Shown piece by piece: positions 20,855 to 30,535 of a stretch of DNA of 64,000 bases. Made by a program: the position numbers and the translations under genes. Below the pieces are notes generated by a model, which saw only the letters and a program-made list of their open reading frames with translations, made no database searches and was not told the origin of the DNA. Source of the stretch: Pseudomonadota bacterium (GTDB lineage: Bacteria > Pseudomonadota > Gammaproteobacteria > Burkholderiales > Burkholderiaceae_C). Location of the stretch: assembly GCA_022566735.1 (NCBI GenBank), contig JADFIG010000001.1, forward strand, positions 310,001 through 374,000, in the 5' to 3' direction. Position 1 is the stretch's first letter; each line of letters begins with the position of its first letter.

Positions 20855-21367
20855 TCAGGCGGCGCGGCCGAAGACGGGTTGGTGCTGCAGCACGTCGCCC
20901 TGGTAGTGGCCGCGCGCGGCAAAGAAGCCCAGCGTGCGCTCGGCCGTGGCGCGGTCCTGGTCACCGCGCAGCACCACGGCGTCGAAGCCGGTGCGCGCCA
21001 GCAGGGGCATCATGTCGACCAGCACGTCGCCGCTGGCACGCACCTCGCCGCCGAAGCGGTAGCGCGAGCGCAGGATGCGGGCCTGGCTGTAGGCGCGGCC
21101 ATCGGTCCACTTGGGGAACTGCAGCACCACCAGGTCGAGCTTGCCGATGTCCTGCTCCAGCACCTCGATGTCGGCGTCATTGGGCAGGATCACGCCCACC
21201 GGCTTGTAGGCCTCGCTGCCCTTGGCAGGCCACTGCTCGCGCACGGCATGCCACTGGCCCAGGGTCAGCAGGCTGTGGGACTTGATGGGCGGGTGCGACA
21301 TCGGGCCGTCTTCGCCGCCGACGGTGTGCCACTGGTCGTGAGGGGTGTCGATGAATTTCATGGTCAT
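20855..21367 (-). CDS. DUF934 protein of the sulfate assimilation operon
   Basis: A 170-residue protein matching DUF934 (segments ILPNDADIEVL and FPKWTDGRAYSQARILR...YRFGGEVRASGDVL). Such proteins almost always lie beside cysI/cysH in proteobacteria and are thought to be an accessory for sulfite reduction; the biochemical role is not established. The ATG at 21367 overlaps the cysI stop (ATGA); a second in-frame ATG at 21361 is an alternative start. Confidence 0.9.
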   Translation of the reverse strand: MTMKFIDTPHDQWHTVGGEDGPMSHPPIKSHSLLTLGQWHAVREQWPAKGSEAYKPVGVILPNDADIEVLEQDIGKLDLVVLQFPKWTDGRAYSQARILRSRYRFGGEVRASGDVLVDMMPLLARTGFDAVVLRGDQDRATAERTLGFFAARGHYQGDVLQHQPVFGRAA

Positions 21368-23085
21368 GCTGCCTTGGCCGAATCTTTGGCGGTCGTGCGG
21401 CGCACGGCATTGGCCGCGCTCTTGAACGGGTCGAGGCCCACGCGCTGCACGGTGTCGATGAACTTTTCGTTCGCGGCGCGTTGCGCGCGGTAGGTGTCGA
21501 TCACGGCTTCGATCACATCGCTGACTTCGTCCGCGGCGAACGACGGGCCGATCACCTTGCCTGCCACGGGGGTGGGGGCGTGGTGGGAGCCGTCCGAGCC
21601 GCCCAGGGTGACCTGATACCACTCGGTGCCATCCTTGTCCACGCCCAGGATGCCGATGTGGCCGCTGTGGTGGTGGCCGCAGGAGTTGATGCAGCCGGAG
21701 ATGTGCAGGTCGATCTCGCCGATGTCGTAGAGCTCGTCGAGGTCCTGGTAGCGCTCGATCAGCTCGTTGGCGATGGGGATGGAGCGCGCATTGGCCAGGG
21801 CGCAGAAGTCGCCGCCCGGGCAGGCGATCATGTCGCTCAGCAGGCCGATGTTGGCCGACGCCAGGGTGGCCGCCTTGGCCGCTTGCCACACGGCGAACAG
21901 CTCCTCTTCGCGCACGAAGGGCAGCAGGGCGTTCTGGTCGTGGGTCACGCGCAACTCGCCGCAGCTGAAGCGATCGGCGATGTCGGCGATGGCGTCCATC
22001 TGGACGTCGGTCACGTCACCCGGGGCCTGGCCCACGCGCTTGACGGACAGCTGCACGCACTTGTAGCCCTGCACCTTGTGGCCGGAGACATTGCGCTGCA
22101 GCCACTTGGCGAACTGCGCCTTGTCGGCGTCCGAGGCATCGGCGGGCAGGCCGTTGCCGGCGGCCACGTGGGCCTGCACCGACGGGGGATAAGCGAAGCC
22201 GGCGCTGACGCGGTCGAACTCGGCCTGCGGGATGAGGTGGGCGGCGCCATCGGCATCGCGCTCCAGGATGTTCTGGAACTCGGCGTTGACCTGGTCGAAG
22301 AACTTCTGGCCTTCGGCCTTCACCAGGATCTTGATGCGCGCCTTGTACATGTTGTCGCGGCGGCCGTAGCGGTTGTAGACCCGCACGATGGCCTCGATGT
22401 AGACCAGGATCTGCTGCCAGGGCACGAAGGCGTTGATCTCGGTGGCCGTGATCGGGGTGCGGCCCATGCCGCCGCCCACCAGCACGCGGAAGCCCACCTC
22501 GCCGGCCTCGTTCTTCAGCAGGTGCAGGCCGATGTCGTGCCAGGCCGTGGCCGCGCGGTCCTCCTTGGCGCCGTTGACGGCGATCTTGAACTTGCGCGGC
22601 AGGAAGGCGAACTCGGGGTGCAGGGTCGACCACTGGCGCAGCACCTCGCAGTAGGGGCGCGCGTCGATGACATCGTCCTCGGCCACGCCCACCATGGCAT
22701 CGGCCGTGATGTTGCGGATGCAGTTGCCCGAGGTCTGGATGCCGTGCATGTTGACTTCGGCCAGCAGGTCCATCACGTTGGCGGCCTGGCTCAGCGGGAT
22801 CCAGTTGTACTGGACGTTCTGGCGCGTGGTGAAGTGGGCATAGCCGCGGTCGAATTCGCGGGCGATGCGCGCCAGCTGGCGGATCTGTTTCGACGACATC
22901 TCGCCATAGGGCACGGCCACGCGCAGCATCGGGGCATGGCGCTGCACGTACCAGCCGTTCTGCAGGCGCAGGGGGCGGAAGTCGTCGTCGGCGAGCTTGC
23001 CGGCCAGGTTGCGCTCCAGCTGGTCGCGGAACTGTGCCGCGCGCTGGCGAACGAACTGTTTGTCGAAGTCGGTGTAGAGGTACAT
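21364..23085 (-). CDS. cysI: Assimilatory sulfite reductase (siroheme, 4Fe-4S), hemoprotein
   Basis: A 573-residue nitrite/sulfite reductase family protein. The cluster ligands are in ACPGGDFCALA and GCINSCGHHHSG, and the two duplicated ferredoxin-like halves include YAHFTTRQNVQYNWI and QTSGNCIRNIT. It reduces sulfite to sulfide with six electrons. No cysJ flavoprotein is present in the window; the adjacent fdxA and ferredoxin reductase may provide electrons. The 87-base gap upstream has a GAAAT-N5-ATTTC dyad within a TTTCAGG direct repeat spaced by 17 bases, a possible regulatory site. Confidence 0.93.
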   Translation of the reverse strand: MYLYTDFDKQFVRQRAAQFRDQLERNLAGKLADDDFRPLRLQNGWYVQRHAPMLRVAVPYGEMSSKQIRQLARIAREFDRGYAHFTTRQNVQYNWIPLSQAANVMDLLAEVNMHGIQTSGNCIRNITADAMVGVAEDDVIDARPYCEVLRQWSTLHPEFAFLPRKFKIAVNGAKEDRAATAWHDIGLHLLKNEAGEVGFRVLVGGGMGRTPITATEINAFVPWQQILVYIEAIVRVYNRYGRRDNMYKARIKILVKAEGQKFFDQVNAEFQNILERDADGAAHLIPQAEFDRVSAGFAYPPSVQAHVAAGNGLPADASDADKAQFAKWLQRNVSGHKVQGYKCVQLSVKRVGQAPGDVTDVQMDAIADIADRFSCGELRVTHDQNALLPFVREEELFAVWQAAKAATLASANIGLLSDMIACPGGDFCALANARSIPIANELIERYQDLDELYDIGEIDLHISGCINSCGHHHSGHIGILGVDKDGTEWYQVTLGGSDGSHHAPTPVAGKVIGPSFAADEVSDVIEAVIDTYRAQRAANEKFIDTVQRVGLDPFKSAANAVRRTTAKDSAKAA

Positions 23086-23172
23086 GGCGTCGGTCCCCGC
23101 GGTCAGGGCAGTCGGTCAGGGCTGTTACAGCGGCCGTCGGGCAGCCGCGGAGGTTTCAGGAAATCGCAGATT

Positions 23173-23952
23173 TCAGGCGGTCAGCAGCACTTTCTTGGCC
23201 GCCAGAACCAGGCACACGCACAGCGCAAAACGTGTGATTGTCTCAGGCAGGTGTTTGGTCATCTTCGCCCCCACCCAGATCCCGGGAATGGAGCCGATCA
23301 GCAGGGTGGCCAGCAGGTCCCAGCGGACGTTGCCCAGCGAGGCGTGGCCGATGCCCGCCACGATGGTCAGGGGCACGGCGTGGGCGATGTCGCTGCCCAC
23401 CAGGCGCTTCATGTCCAGGCGGGGATAGAGCAGCAGGATCATGGTCGCGCCCAGGGCGCCGGCGCCGATCGAGCTCAGCGACACCAGCACGCCCAGGATG
23501 GCGCCGCACAGCACCGTCAGCGCCGGGCGGCGTTCGCGCGTCACCCAGCGCTCCAGCCAGATGCCGACGCGGTGCCACACGGGGCGGAAGGCCACGGTGA
23601 TGGCCGTCAGCAGCAGGGCGATGCCCAGCGCGAAGGCCAGGGTGCTCTGGCCACTTTTGTGGATGCCGGCCACGTGCATGAACAGCATCGTCAGGATGGA
23701 GGCGGGGATGCTGCCCAGCAGCAGCTTTTTGACGATGTGGTAGTCCACGTGGCCTTCACGGTGGTGGGCCACCGAGCCCGACACCTTGGTCAGGCCGGCG
23801 AACCACAGGTCGGTGCCGATGGCCACGGCCTTGTCCAGCCCGAACACGGAGATCAGCAACGGGGTCATCAGCGAGCCGCCACCCACGCCGGTCAGGCCCA
23901 CAATGGTGCCCACGCCCAGCCCGGCGCCAATCGCAGTCCAATCCATCAGCAT
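23173..23952 (-). CDS. TSUP-family (TauE/SafE-type) membrane permease
   Basis: A 259-residue protein with about eight hydrophobic segments in two repeats; the first repeat starts GLTGVGGGSLMTPLL and the second has SLSSIGAGALGATMILLLYP, both typical of the TSUP family. It is the first gene upstream of cysI on the same strand, so sulfate, sulfite or an organosulfonate is the likely substrate. An alternative in-frame ATG lies at 23946. Direction of transport cannot be inferred from sequence. Confidence 0.88.
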   Translation of the reverse strand: MLMDWTAIGAGLGVGTIVGLTGVGGGSLMTPLLISVFGLDKAVAIGTDLWFAGLTKVSGSVAHHREGHVDYHIVKKLLLGSIPASILTMLFMHVAGIHKSGQSTLAFALGIALLLTAITVAFRPVWHRVGIWLERWVTRERRPALTVLCGAILGVLVSLSSIGAGALGATMILLLYPRLDMKRLVGSDIAHAVPLTIVAGIGHASLGNVRWDLLATLLIGSIPGIWVGAKMTKHLPETITRFALCVCLVLAAKKVLLTA

Positions 23953-24066
23953 GCTTCCTACAGTCCAGTGCGCGCGTCTGCTTCAGGCCAGCAGCGTGAT
24001 GCAAACAGCCACCCCATGGTGACCGGCAGACGGCGAGAGGCTGAACTGTAAGAAACTCATATATAA

Positions 24067-25047
24067 ATGAAAAGAATTTTTTCGGAAGTTGTTTATTTCT
24101 TTTGGAAATATAAGAGGAGGCCGTTGGCGGCCTGGACGCTCGCACTCGGCCTGGCGATCGGGGTGTCCGGCTGCTCGCTGATGCCGGGCGGCAGCCCCGA
24201 GCGCGCGACCACGCCGCCAGGCGGCACGGCCCCGGCGCCCAGCGTGGTGGTGGCGCCCAAGCCGGCGCCGCGTCCTCCCCGCGTCGGCCTGGCCCTGGGC
24301 GGCGGTGCGGCGCGCGGCTTCGCCCACATCGGTGTGCTGCAGGTGCTGGAAGAAAACGGCATCAAGCCCGACCTGGTCGTCGGCACCTCGGCCGGCAGCG
24401 TCGTGGCCACGCTCTACGCCGCGGGCAAGTCGCCGAGCGAGCTGGGCACCATGGCCATGGGCCTGGACGAGTCCAGCATCACCGACTGGGTCTTCCCGGG
24501 GCGCGCGCTGCTCAAGGGCGAGGCGCTGGCGAAGTTCGTGCGCAAGCAGGTGGGCGGCAAATCCATCGAGGCCATGCGCCTGCCCCTGGGCATCGTCGCC
24601 GCCGACCTCCAGAGCGGCCAGCCCATCCTGTTCCGCCGCGGCGACCCTGGCACGGCGGTGCGCGCCTCCAGCGCCGTGCCCGCGGTGTTCGAGCCGGTGA
24701 AGATCGAGGGACACGAGTACATCGATGGCGGGGCGGTGTCGCCGGTGCCGGTGCGTTTTGCCCGCCAGATGGGGGCCGATGTCGTCATCGCCGTCGACAT
24801 CTCGGCCATCCCCGAAGGCCAGCCGACCAAGGGCGCCGTCGACATCCTGCTGCAGACCTTCAACATCATGGGCCACGCCATCAGCCAGCACGAGCTGGTC
24901 GATGCCGACGTGGTGGTGCGCCCCAAGTTGCAAGGGGTGGGCAGCGCCGAATTCAGCGCCCGACGCCTGTCCATCATGGCCGGGCGAGAAGCCATGCTGA
25001 CGGTGCTGCCGCAGTTGCGCGAGCGCATCGCCAGCCGGACGCGCTGA
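24067..25047 (+). CDS. Patatin-like phospholipase, probable lipoprotein (RssA-like)
   Basis: A 326-residue protein with the patatin fold: glycine-rich oxyanion loop GGGAARGFAHIG, nucleophile elbow GTSAGS, and catalytic Asp in DGGAV. The N-terminus has a basic patch (KYKRRP) followed by a hydrophobic stretch ending VSGC, a likely lipobox at about residue 36. The ATG at 24067 lacks a Shine-Dalgarno and lies in AT-rich sequence; an in-frame TTG at 24124 follows GAGGAGG directly and is an alternative. I kept the ATG because it supplies the positive n-region of the signal peptide. Confidence 0.88.
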   Translation: MKRIFSEVVYFFWKYKRRPLAAWTLALGLAIGVSGCSLMPGGSPERATTPPGGTAPAPSVVVAPKPAPRPPRVGLALGGGAARGFAHIGVLQVLEENGIKPDLVVGTSAGSVVATLYAAGKSPSELGTMAMGLDESSITDWVFPGRALLKGEALAKFVRKQVGGKSIEAMRLPLGIVAADLQSGQPILFRRGDPGTAVRASSAVPAVFEPVKIEGHEYIDGGAVSPVPVRFARQMGADVVIAVDISAIPEGQPTKGAVDILLQTFNIMGHAISQHELVDADVVVRPKLQGVGSAEFSARRLSIMAGREAMLTVLPQLRERIASRTR

Positions 25048-25071
25048 AGGCGCCCGGCTCGGGGCAGGAAC

Positions 25072-25566
25072 TCAGCGCGGCGTGCCGAAGGGGGCGCCGC
25101 TGAGCTTGTGCCCCGGCTGGACGCCTTTCTTCTTGAACCAGCCGGTGTTCATCTCCAGCACGTAGCGCACCGGCTGCGTGGAGCAGTGCGACGCCAGTGT
25201 CTGCGGCTTCATTTCGTCCAGGTTGACCACGGTGCCGTCGTCGGCGACGAAGGCCACGGCCAGGGGGATGAGCGTGTTCTTCATCCAGAAGCACTGCACG
25301 CCGGCGCGCTCGAAGACGAAAAGCATGCCCTCGTTGGCGCCCATGCTGGTGCGGTGCATCAGCCCGATGGCGTGCTCCTGCGGTGTCAGCGCGACCTCGA
25401 CTTGCATGTTGTACATGCCGGCGCCCAGCGTGATGCGCGTCTGCAGGCGTTGCGGGCCGTCGGCGGCATCCCCGGCCCGTGCCGACAGGCACAGCGCCGA
25501 CAGCGCGAGGGCGGCGAGCAGGGCGCGGGCCCGTCGGGTTTGGCTGACAATGTCAGGGTTTGCCAT
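25072..25566 (-). CDS. DUF192 family exported protein
   Basis: A 164-residue protein with a signal peptide (about 1-31) and the DUF192 core: EHAIGLMHRTSMGANEGMLF, CFWMKNTLIPLAVAFV and VRYVLEMNTGWF. Function of the family is not firmly known. It is transcribed divergently from ccoI across 53 bases and convergently to the patatin gene. Confidence 0.9.
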   Translation of the reverse strand: MANPDIVSQTRRARALLAALALSALCLSARAGDAADGPQRLQTRITLGAGMYNMQVEVALTPQEHAIGLMHRTSMGANEGMLFVFERAGVQCFWMKNTLIPLAVAFVADDGTVVNLDEMKPQTLASHCSTQPVRYVLEMNTGWFKKKGVQPGHKLSGAPFGTPR

Positions 25567-25619
25567 GGGTGTGTCTCGGTCCGAGTGATCCTTTGGCGCC
25601 GACTTTAGCAGTGAGCCGC

Positions 25620-28088
25620 ATGCCTCCCGTCACCCCTACCGTGGCCCAGTCCGCCTCGGCGCCTGGCGCCTTGCCCGACGCCGTGCCCGGTGCCTTGCCC
25701 GAGCCCGGGACCCCGCTGCCGCCCTTGCCCGAGTTGTCGCCAGCCCAGGCCGCGGGCCTGGACGACCCCGACCTGCTGGCCCAGTGCGTGGTCGAGATCC
25801 CGCCGGGCAGCAGCCTGCGCCGCATCGGGCTGGGGCTGTCGGGCATGTACTGTGCGGCCTGCGCCATCGCCATCGAAGACGCCTTGCTGAAGGTGCCGGG
25901 CGTGCGCGAGGTGCAGGTGCAGGCGGCCTCGCAAAGGGCCCGCATCTTGGTCGATCCGGCGCAGGTGCGTCTGTCGACGCTGGTGTCTGCCGTCCAGCGC
26001 GTGGGTTACCGTGCCTGGCCCGATGCCGCGGCCCGCGCCGGCCACGAGCGCCTGCGCGAGCGCCGCGTGCTGGTCTGGCGCCTGGCGGTGGCGGCGTTCT
26101 GCATGATGCAGGTGATGATGATCGCGGTGCCGCAGTACGTGGCGGGCCCGGGCGAGATCCCCGCGGACATCTGGAACCTGATGAACTGGGCCAACTGGGT
26201 GCTCAGCCTGCCGGTGCTGCTGTTTTCCTGCGGGCCCTTCTTCACGGGGGCCTGGCGGGCCGCGCGACAGGGCCGCATCGCCATGGACACGCCCGTGGCC
26301 ATCGGCATCGCTGCCACCTTCATCGTCAGCACCGGGGTGAGTTTCGGCGCCCAGGACGTCTTCGGTCACGAAGCCTATTTCGATTCGCTGACCATGTTCG
26401 TCACCTTCCTGCTGGCCGGACGCTGGCTGGAGAGCCGGGCCCGCGAGCGCGTCACCCAGTCGCTGGAAGCCCTGTGCGTGCGCCTGCCCGAGGCGGTCGA
26501 GCGGGCTGTCGATGACGTCGACGACGCTTTGCTGGGCTCGGTGGCCGTCGCCTCGGTGCCCTTGTCCTCCCTGCGCCACGGCGACCGCGTGCGCGTGGCC
26601 GTGGGCCAGGCCTTCCCGGCCGATGGCCTGATCCTGCTGGGGCAGACCGAGGTGGACGAGGCCCTGCTGACGGGCGAGTCCCGCGCCGTGCCCCGCGCGC
26701 CCGGCCAGACGGTGGTGGCTGGCAGCCTCAACCTGGGCGCACCGGTGTGGATGTCGGTGGAGCGCCTGGGCCCGGACACCCGCTACCAGCAGATCGTCTC
26801 CCTGGTGCACCAGGCCATGACGGAAAAGCCCGGCTGGATGCGTGCCGCCGACCGCATCGCCGGTCCCTTCCTTTGGGGCGTGCTGCTGCTCGCGGCGGGC
26901 GGCGCCATCGCCTGGCAATGGATCGACCCGTCGCGGTCGGTCTGGGTGGCCGTGTCCGTGCTGGTGGTGACCTGTCCGTGCGCGCTGTCGCTGGCCGCAC
27001 CCTCGGCGCTGCTGTCGGCGGCGGGTGCCATGGCCAAGCGCGGTGTGCTGGTGCGCCGCCTGGACGCGCTGGAAGCCCTGGCCACCGTGCGCCAGGTCTA
27101 TTTCGACAAGACCGGCACGCTCACCGAAGGGGCGCTCTCGGTCACTGGGCTGGTGCCAGGCAAGGTGGTCCAAGGCGGCGCGGGGCAGGGGGCCTGGCTG
27201 GCGCCCGGGGCGGCCTTGCCCGACGCGGTGGCCGCGCTGTGGCAGCAGGCCGTCTCGCTGGCCTCGCATTCCCAGCACCCGCTGTCGCGCTCGGTCGTGC
27301 AGGCCGCGCGCGACCTGGGGCAGGCCGTGTCACCCGGCCGCTGGCAGGACGTCCGTGAACTGGCCGGCAAAGGCGTGGTCGCGCTGGACGCCCAGGGCCT
27401 CAGCTGGCGCCTGGGCCGCAGCGACTGGGTGCTGGATCAGGCGCCGGCGCCCACCGATCCCGATGCGCCGCGCGTCTGGCTGGCTGCGCGCCAGGACGAT
27501 CGGATCCTGCCTGACACCGTGCTGGGCCTGCGCATGGACGAGGTCTTCCGCGCCGAGGCCCTGCCGGCCGTGCAGCAGTTGCGAGCGCTGGGTTGCACGT
27601 CGGCACTGTTGTCCGGAGACCACGCCGAGCGCGTGCACGAGGCGGCCCGCCACCTGGGCACCGAGGTGGCCGGTGCACAGTCCAGCCCGGAAGACAAGCT
27701 GGCCGTGATTGCGGCGGCGCAACAACAGGGGCTGCACGTGGCCGTCGTGGGGGATGGCATCAACGATGCGCCCGTGCTGGCCCAGGCCGATGTCTCCGTG
27801 GCGCTGGACCAGGGCGCCGCACTGGCGCAATCGCAGGCCGACCTCATCGTCCTCAACGGCCGGCTGAGCGGTTTGCCGGAGGCCGTGTTGCACAGCCGAC
27901 GTGCGATGCTTGTCGTGAGGCAAAACCTCGCATGGGCCGCGGTCTACAATTTCAGTTGCATTCCCCTTGCGCTGATGGGCTTGTTGCCGCCTTGGCTGGC
28001 AGGTTTGGGCATGGCCCTCAGTTCGCTGCTGGTCGTGCTGAACTCCCTTCGGCTCGGTGCCACATCATGGAAATCCTCTACGTCCTGA
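25620..28088 (+). CDS. ccoI: CcoI/FixI-type copper-transporting P1B ATPase for cbb3 oxidase assembly
   Basis: An 822-residue P-type ATPase. It has an N-terminal metal-binding domain with GMYCAAC (Cys78, Cys81), a CPC ion-channel motif near 450, phosphorylation site DKTGT near 496 and GDGIND near 711. There is a Pro/Ala-rich N-terminal extension before the metal-binding domain. It exports copper to the periplasm for the CcoN heme-copper centre. The ATG at 25620 was chosen; GTG 25611 is an alternative. ccoS overlaps its 3' end by 22 bases. Confidence 0.94.
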   Translation: MPPVTPTVAQSASAPGALPDAVPGALPEPGTPLPPLPELSPAQAAGLDDPDLLAQCVVEIPPGSSLRRIGLGLSGMYCAACAIAIEDALLKVPGVREVQVQAASQRARILVDPAQVRLSTLVSAVQRVGYRAWPDAAARAGHERLRERRVLVWRLAVAAFCMMQVMMIAVPQYVAGPGEIPADIWNLMNWANWVLSLPVLLFSCGPFFTGAWRAARQGRIAMDTPVAIGIAATFIVSTGVSFGAQDVFGHEAYFDSLTMFVTFLLAGRWLESRARERVTQSLEALCVRLPEAVERAVDDVDDALLGSVAVASVPLSSLRHGDRVRVAVGQAFPADGLILLGQTEVDEALLTGESRAVPRAPGQTVVAGSLNLGAPVWMSVERLGPDTRYQQIVSLVHQAMTEKPGWMRAADRIAGPFLWGVLLLAAGGAIAWQWIDPSRSVWVAVSVLVVTCPCALSLAAPSALLSAAGAMAKRGVLVRRLDALEALATVRQVYFDKTGTLTEGALSVTGLVPGKVVQGGAGQGAWLAPGAALPDAVAALWQQAVSLASHSQHPLSRSVVQAARDLGQAVSPGRWQDVRELAGKGVVALDAQGLSWRLGRSDWVLDQAPAPTDPDAPRVWLAARQDDRILPDTVLGLRMDEVFRAEALPAVQQLRALGCTSALLSGDHAERVHEAARHLGTEVAGAQSSPEDKLAVIAAAQQQGLHVAVVGDGINDAPVLAQADVSVALDQGAALAQSQADLIVLNGRLSGLPEAVLHSRRAMLVVRQNLAWAAVYNFSCIPLALMGLLPPWLAGLGMALSSLLVVLNSLRLGATSWKSSTS

Positions 28089-28243
28089 TCCCTGTTTCGG
28101 TGCTGCTCGTGCTGGCCATCCTGGCCGTGCTGGGCTGGGCCATCCACAGCGGGCAGTTCGAGGACATCGATCAGGAGGCGCTGCGCATCCTGCAAGCAGG
28201 GGACCAGAATTCCCAGGACAACGTTGAGCGGCATCAAAAATGA
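28067..28243 (+). CDS. ccoS: Cbb3 oxidase maturation protein CcoS
   Basis: A 58-residue single-pass membrane protein (MEILYVLIPVSVLLVLAIL, then SGQFEDID) with the CcoS signature of a membrane helix followed by an acidic 'QFDDLD'-like patch. CcoS is needed for cofactor insertion into CcoN. It starts inside the ccoI 3' end, and its own 3' end carries the FNR box of the ccoN promoter. Confidence 0.92.
   Translation: MEILYVLIPVSVLLVLAILAVLGWAIHSGQFEDIDQEALRILQAGDQNSQDNVERHQK
28224..28237. promoter_or_regulatory. FNR box of ccoNOQP
   Basis: TTGAGCGGCATCAA matches TTGAT-N4-ATCAA with one mismatch. A -10-like CACAAT lies at 28259-28264, placing the box centre near -41, the standard class II position. 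The predicted start gives a ~20-base leader carrying AGGAG before ccoN. Confidence 0.85.
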
Positions 28244-28291
28244 CTCATGGTTTGCCCTCACAATTCAGGCTGTAACATAGGAGAACAACAG

Positions 28292-29719
28292 ATGGCAACC
28301 TCACAATCTGCCACCTACAACGACACCGTTGTCAGGCAGTTCGCCATTGCTGCGGTCGTTTGGGGCGTCGTCGGCATGACCGTCGGTGTCCTGATCGCAT
28401 CGCAGCTGGCATGGCCCGAATTGAATTTCGGCATCCCCTGGCTGACCTACGGTCGGCTCCGTCCCTTGCACACCAACGCGGTGATCTTCGCCTTCGGCGG
28501 CTGTGCACTGTTCGCCACGTCTTACCACGTGGTTCAACGCACCTGCCAGACCCGTCTGTTCGCAGGCCCCCTGGCTTCCTTCACCTTCTGGGGCTGGCAG
28601 CTGGTCATCCTCCTGGCGGCCATCTCCCTGCCGCTGGGCTTCACCACCGGCAAGGAATACGCCGAGCTGGAGTGGCCCATCGACATCCTGATCGCCGTGG
28701 TGTGGGTTTCCTACGCCATCGTGTTCTTCGGCACGGTCGGCACCCGCAAGATCCGGCACATCTATGTGGCCAACTGGTTCTACGGCGCCTTCATCATCGC
28801 CGTGGCCCTGCTGCACATCGTCAACAGCGCTGAAATCCCTGTTTCGCTGACCAAGTCCTACTCGGCGTACGCAGGTGTTCAGGACGCCATGGTGCAATGG
28901 TGGTACGGCCACAATGCCGTGGGCTTCTTCCTGACCGCAGGCTTCCTGGGCATGATGTACTACTACATCCCCAAGCAGGCCGGCATGCCCGTGTACTCGT
29001 ATCGCCTGTCGATCGTGCACTTCTGGGCCCTGATCTTCACCTACATGTGGGCGGGTCCTCACCACCTGCACTACACCGCGCTGCCTGACTGGACGCAATC
29101 GGTGGGCATGGTGTTCTCGCTGATCCTGCTGGCACCGTCCTGGGGCGGCATGATCAACGGCATCATGACCCTGTCGGGTGCCTGGTACAAGCTGCGCGAC
29201 GACGCCATCCTGAAGTTCCTGATCGTGGCCCTGTCCTTCTACGGCATGTCCACCTTCGAAGGTCCGATGATGTCCATCAAGACCGTGAACTCGCTGTCGC
29301 ACTACACCGACTGGACGGTCGGCCACGTGCACTCCGGCGCCCTGGGTTGGGTGGGCCTGATCTCCATGGGCTCGCTCTACTACCTGATCCCGCGCATGTT
29401 CGGTCGTCAGACGATGTACTCGGTGCAAGCCATCTCCCTGCACTTCTGGGCGGCCACCATCGGCATCGTGCTGTACATCGCCGCCATGTGGATTGCCGGC
29501 GTGATGCAGGGCCTGATGTGGCGTGCCGTGAACCCCGATGGCACCCTGGTCTACAGCTTTGTCGAGAGCGTGAAGGCAACCTATCCCTTCTACGTGATCC
29601 GTGTCGCGGGTGGCCTGCTCTACCTGGGCGGCATGATCCTGATGCTGTGGAACACCGTCATGACCGCGCTGTCCGGTCGTGCCGTGGCTGCGCCGATCCC
29701 GCAGCCGGTCCACGCCTGA
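28292..29719 (+). CDS. ccoN: Cytochrome c oxidase cbb3-type subunit I
   Basis: A 475-residue, roughly 12-helix heme-copper oxidase core. Heme and CuB ligand regions include [50 protein letters not shown] and [15 protein letters not shown]. The ATG at 28292 has AGGAG eight bases upstream and starts the usual CcoN N-terminus; the longer frame is not used. First gene of the FNR-controlled ccoNOQP operon. Confidence 0.97.
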   Translation: MATSQSATYNDTVVRQFAIAAVVWGVVGMTVGVLIASQLAWPELNFGIPWLTYGRLRPLHTNAVIFAFGGCALFATSYHVVQRTCQTRLFAGPLASFTFWGWQLVILLAAISLPLGFTTGKEYAELEWPIDILIAVVWVSYAIVFFGTVGTRKIRHIYVANWFYGAFIIAVALLHIVNSAEIPVSLTKSYSAYAGVQDAMVQWWYGHNAVGFFLTAGFLGMMYYYIPKQAGMPVYSYRLSIVHFWALIFTYMWAGPHHLHYTALPDWTQSVGMVFSLILLAPSWGGMINGIMTLSGAWYKLRDDAILKFLIVALSFYGMSTFEGPMMSIKTVNSLSHYTDWTVGHVHSGALGWVGLISMGSLYYLIPRMFGRQTMYSVQAISLHFWAATIGIVLYIAAMWIAGVMQGLMWRAVNPDGTLVYSFVESVKATYPFYVIRVAGGLLYLGGMILMLWNTVMTALSGRAVAAPIPQPVHA

Positions 29720-29741
29720 GCCCGACAAGGAGAACAACACC

Positions 29742-30371
29742 ATGGCTGACAACAACCACAAGCCTGCGCTCTTCTCCCACGAGAAGATCGAGACCAGCAA
29801 CTTCCTGATGATCGTGCTGACGCTGATCGTCGTGTCCTTCGGCGCGCTGGTCGAAATCGTGCCGCTGTTCTTCCAGCACAGCACCACCCAACCGGTGGCG
29901 GGCCTCAAGCCCTACACCGCGCTGCAACTGGCCGGTCGTGACGTCTATGTGCGTGAGGGCTGCTACGGCTGCCACTCGCAGATGATCCGTCCCTTCCGCG
30001 CCGAGACCCTGCGTTACGGCCACTACTCCATGGCCGGCGAGTTCGTGTACGACCACCCCTTCCAGTGGGGCTCCAAGCGCACCGGTCCCGACCTGCAGCG
30101 CGTGGGCGGCAAGTACTCCGACGAATGGCACCGTGCTCACCTGAACAACCCGCGTGACGTGGTGCCCGAGTCGAACATGCCTGCCTACCCCTGGCTGGAA
30201 GCCGCCAAGGTGGACGCCGCTGGTCTGGCGCCCCGCATGAAGGCCCTGCGCACCGTGGGCGTGCCTTACACCGATGCGGAGATCCAGGCTTCGGCCGACG
30301 ACGTCAAGGACAAGACCGAACTTGAGGCCGTCATCGCCTACCTGCAGGTGCTTGGCACCGCCGTGAAATAA
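29742..30371 (+). CDS. ccoO: Cytochrome c oxidase cbb3-type subunit II (mono-heme c)
   Basis: A 209-residue membrane-anchored cytochrome c. There is one N-terminal membrane helix (about 22-45), heme site [12 protein letters not shown] near 73 and a Met axial ligand in [10 protein letters not shown]. It carries electrons from CcoP to CcoN. AAGGAG precedes the ATG. Confidence 0.97.
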   Translation: MADNNHKPALFSHEKIETSNFLMIVLTLIVVSFGALVEIVPLFFQHSTTQPVAGLKPYTALQLAGRDVYVREGCYGCHSQMIRPFRAETLRYGHYSMAGEFVYDHPFQWGSKRTGPDLQRVGGKYSDEWHRAHLNNPRDVVPESNMPAYPWLEAAKVDAAGLAPRMKALRTVGVPYTDAEIQASADDVKDKTELEAVIAYLQVLGTAVK

Positions 30372-30383
30372 GGAGCAGCGCAC

Positions 30384-30521
30384 ATGGACATCAACATCGT
30401 GAGAAGCATCTTCACCGTGGTGTGTCTGTGCGTTTTCGTGGGCATCGTTGTCTGGGCGTTCAAGCGCGGCAACAAGTCCCAGTTTGAAGAGGCGGGTCGC
30501 CTGCCTCTTTCCGAAGATTGA
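30384..30521 (+). CDS. ccoQ: Cbb3 oxidase small subunit CcoQ/FixQ
   Basis: A 45-residue single-helix protein starting MDINIVRSIFTVV, with helix about 5-24, then a basic turn (AFKRGNK) and the sequence FEEAGRLPLSED. These are the marks of CcoQ, which stabilises the complex. AAGGAGCAGCGC precedes the ATG. It fits exactly between ccoO and ccoP. Confidence 0.93.
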   Translation: MDINIVRSIFTVVCLCVFVGIVVWAFKRGNKSQFEEAGRLPLSED

Positions 30522-30535
30522 CTGGAGGCTCAGAC

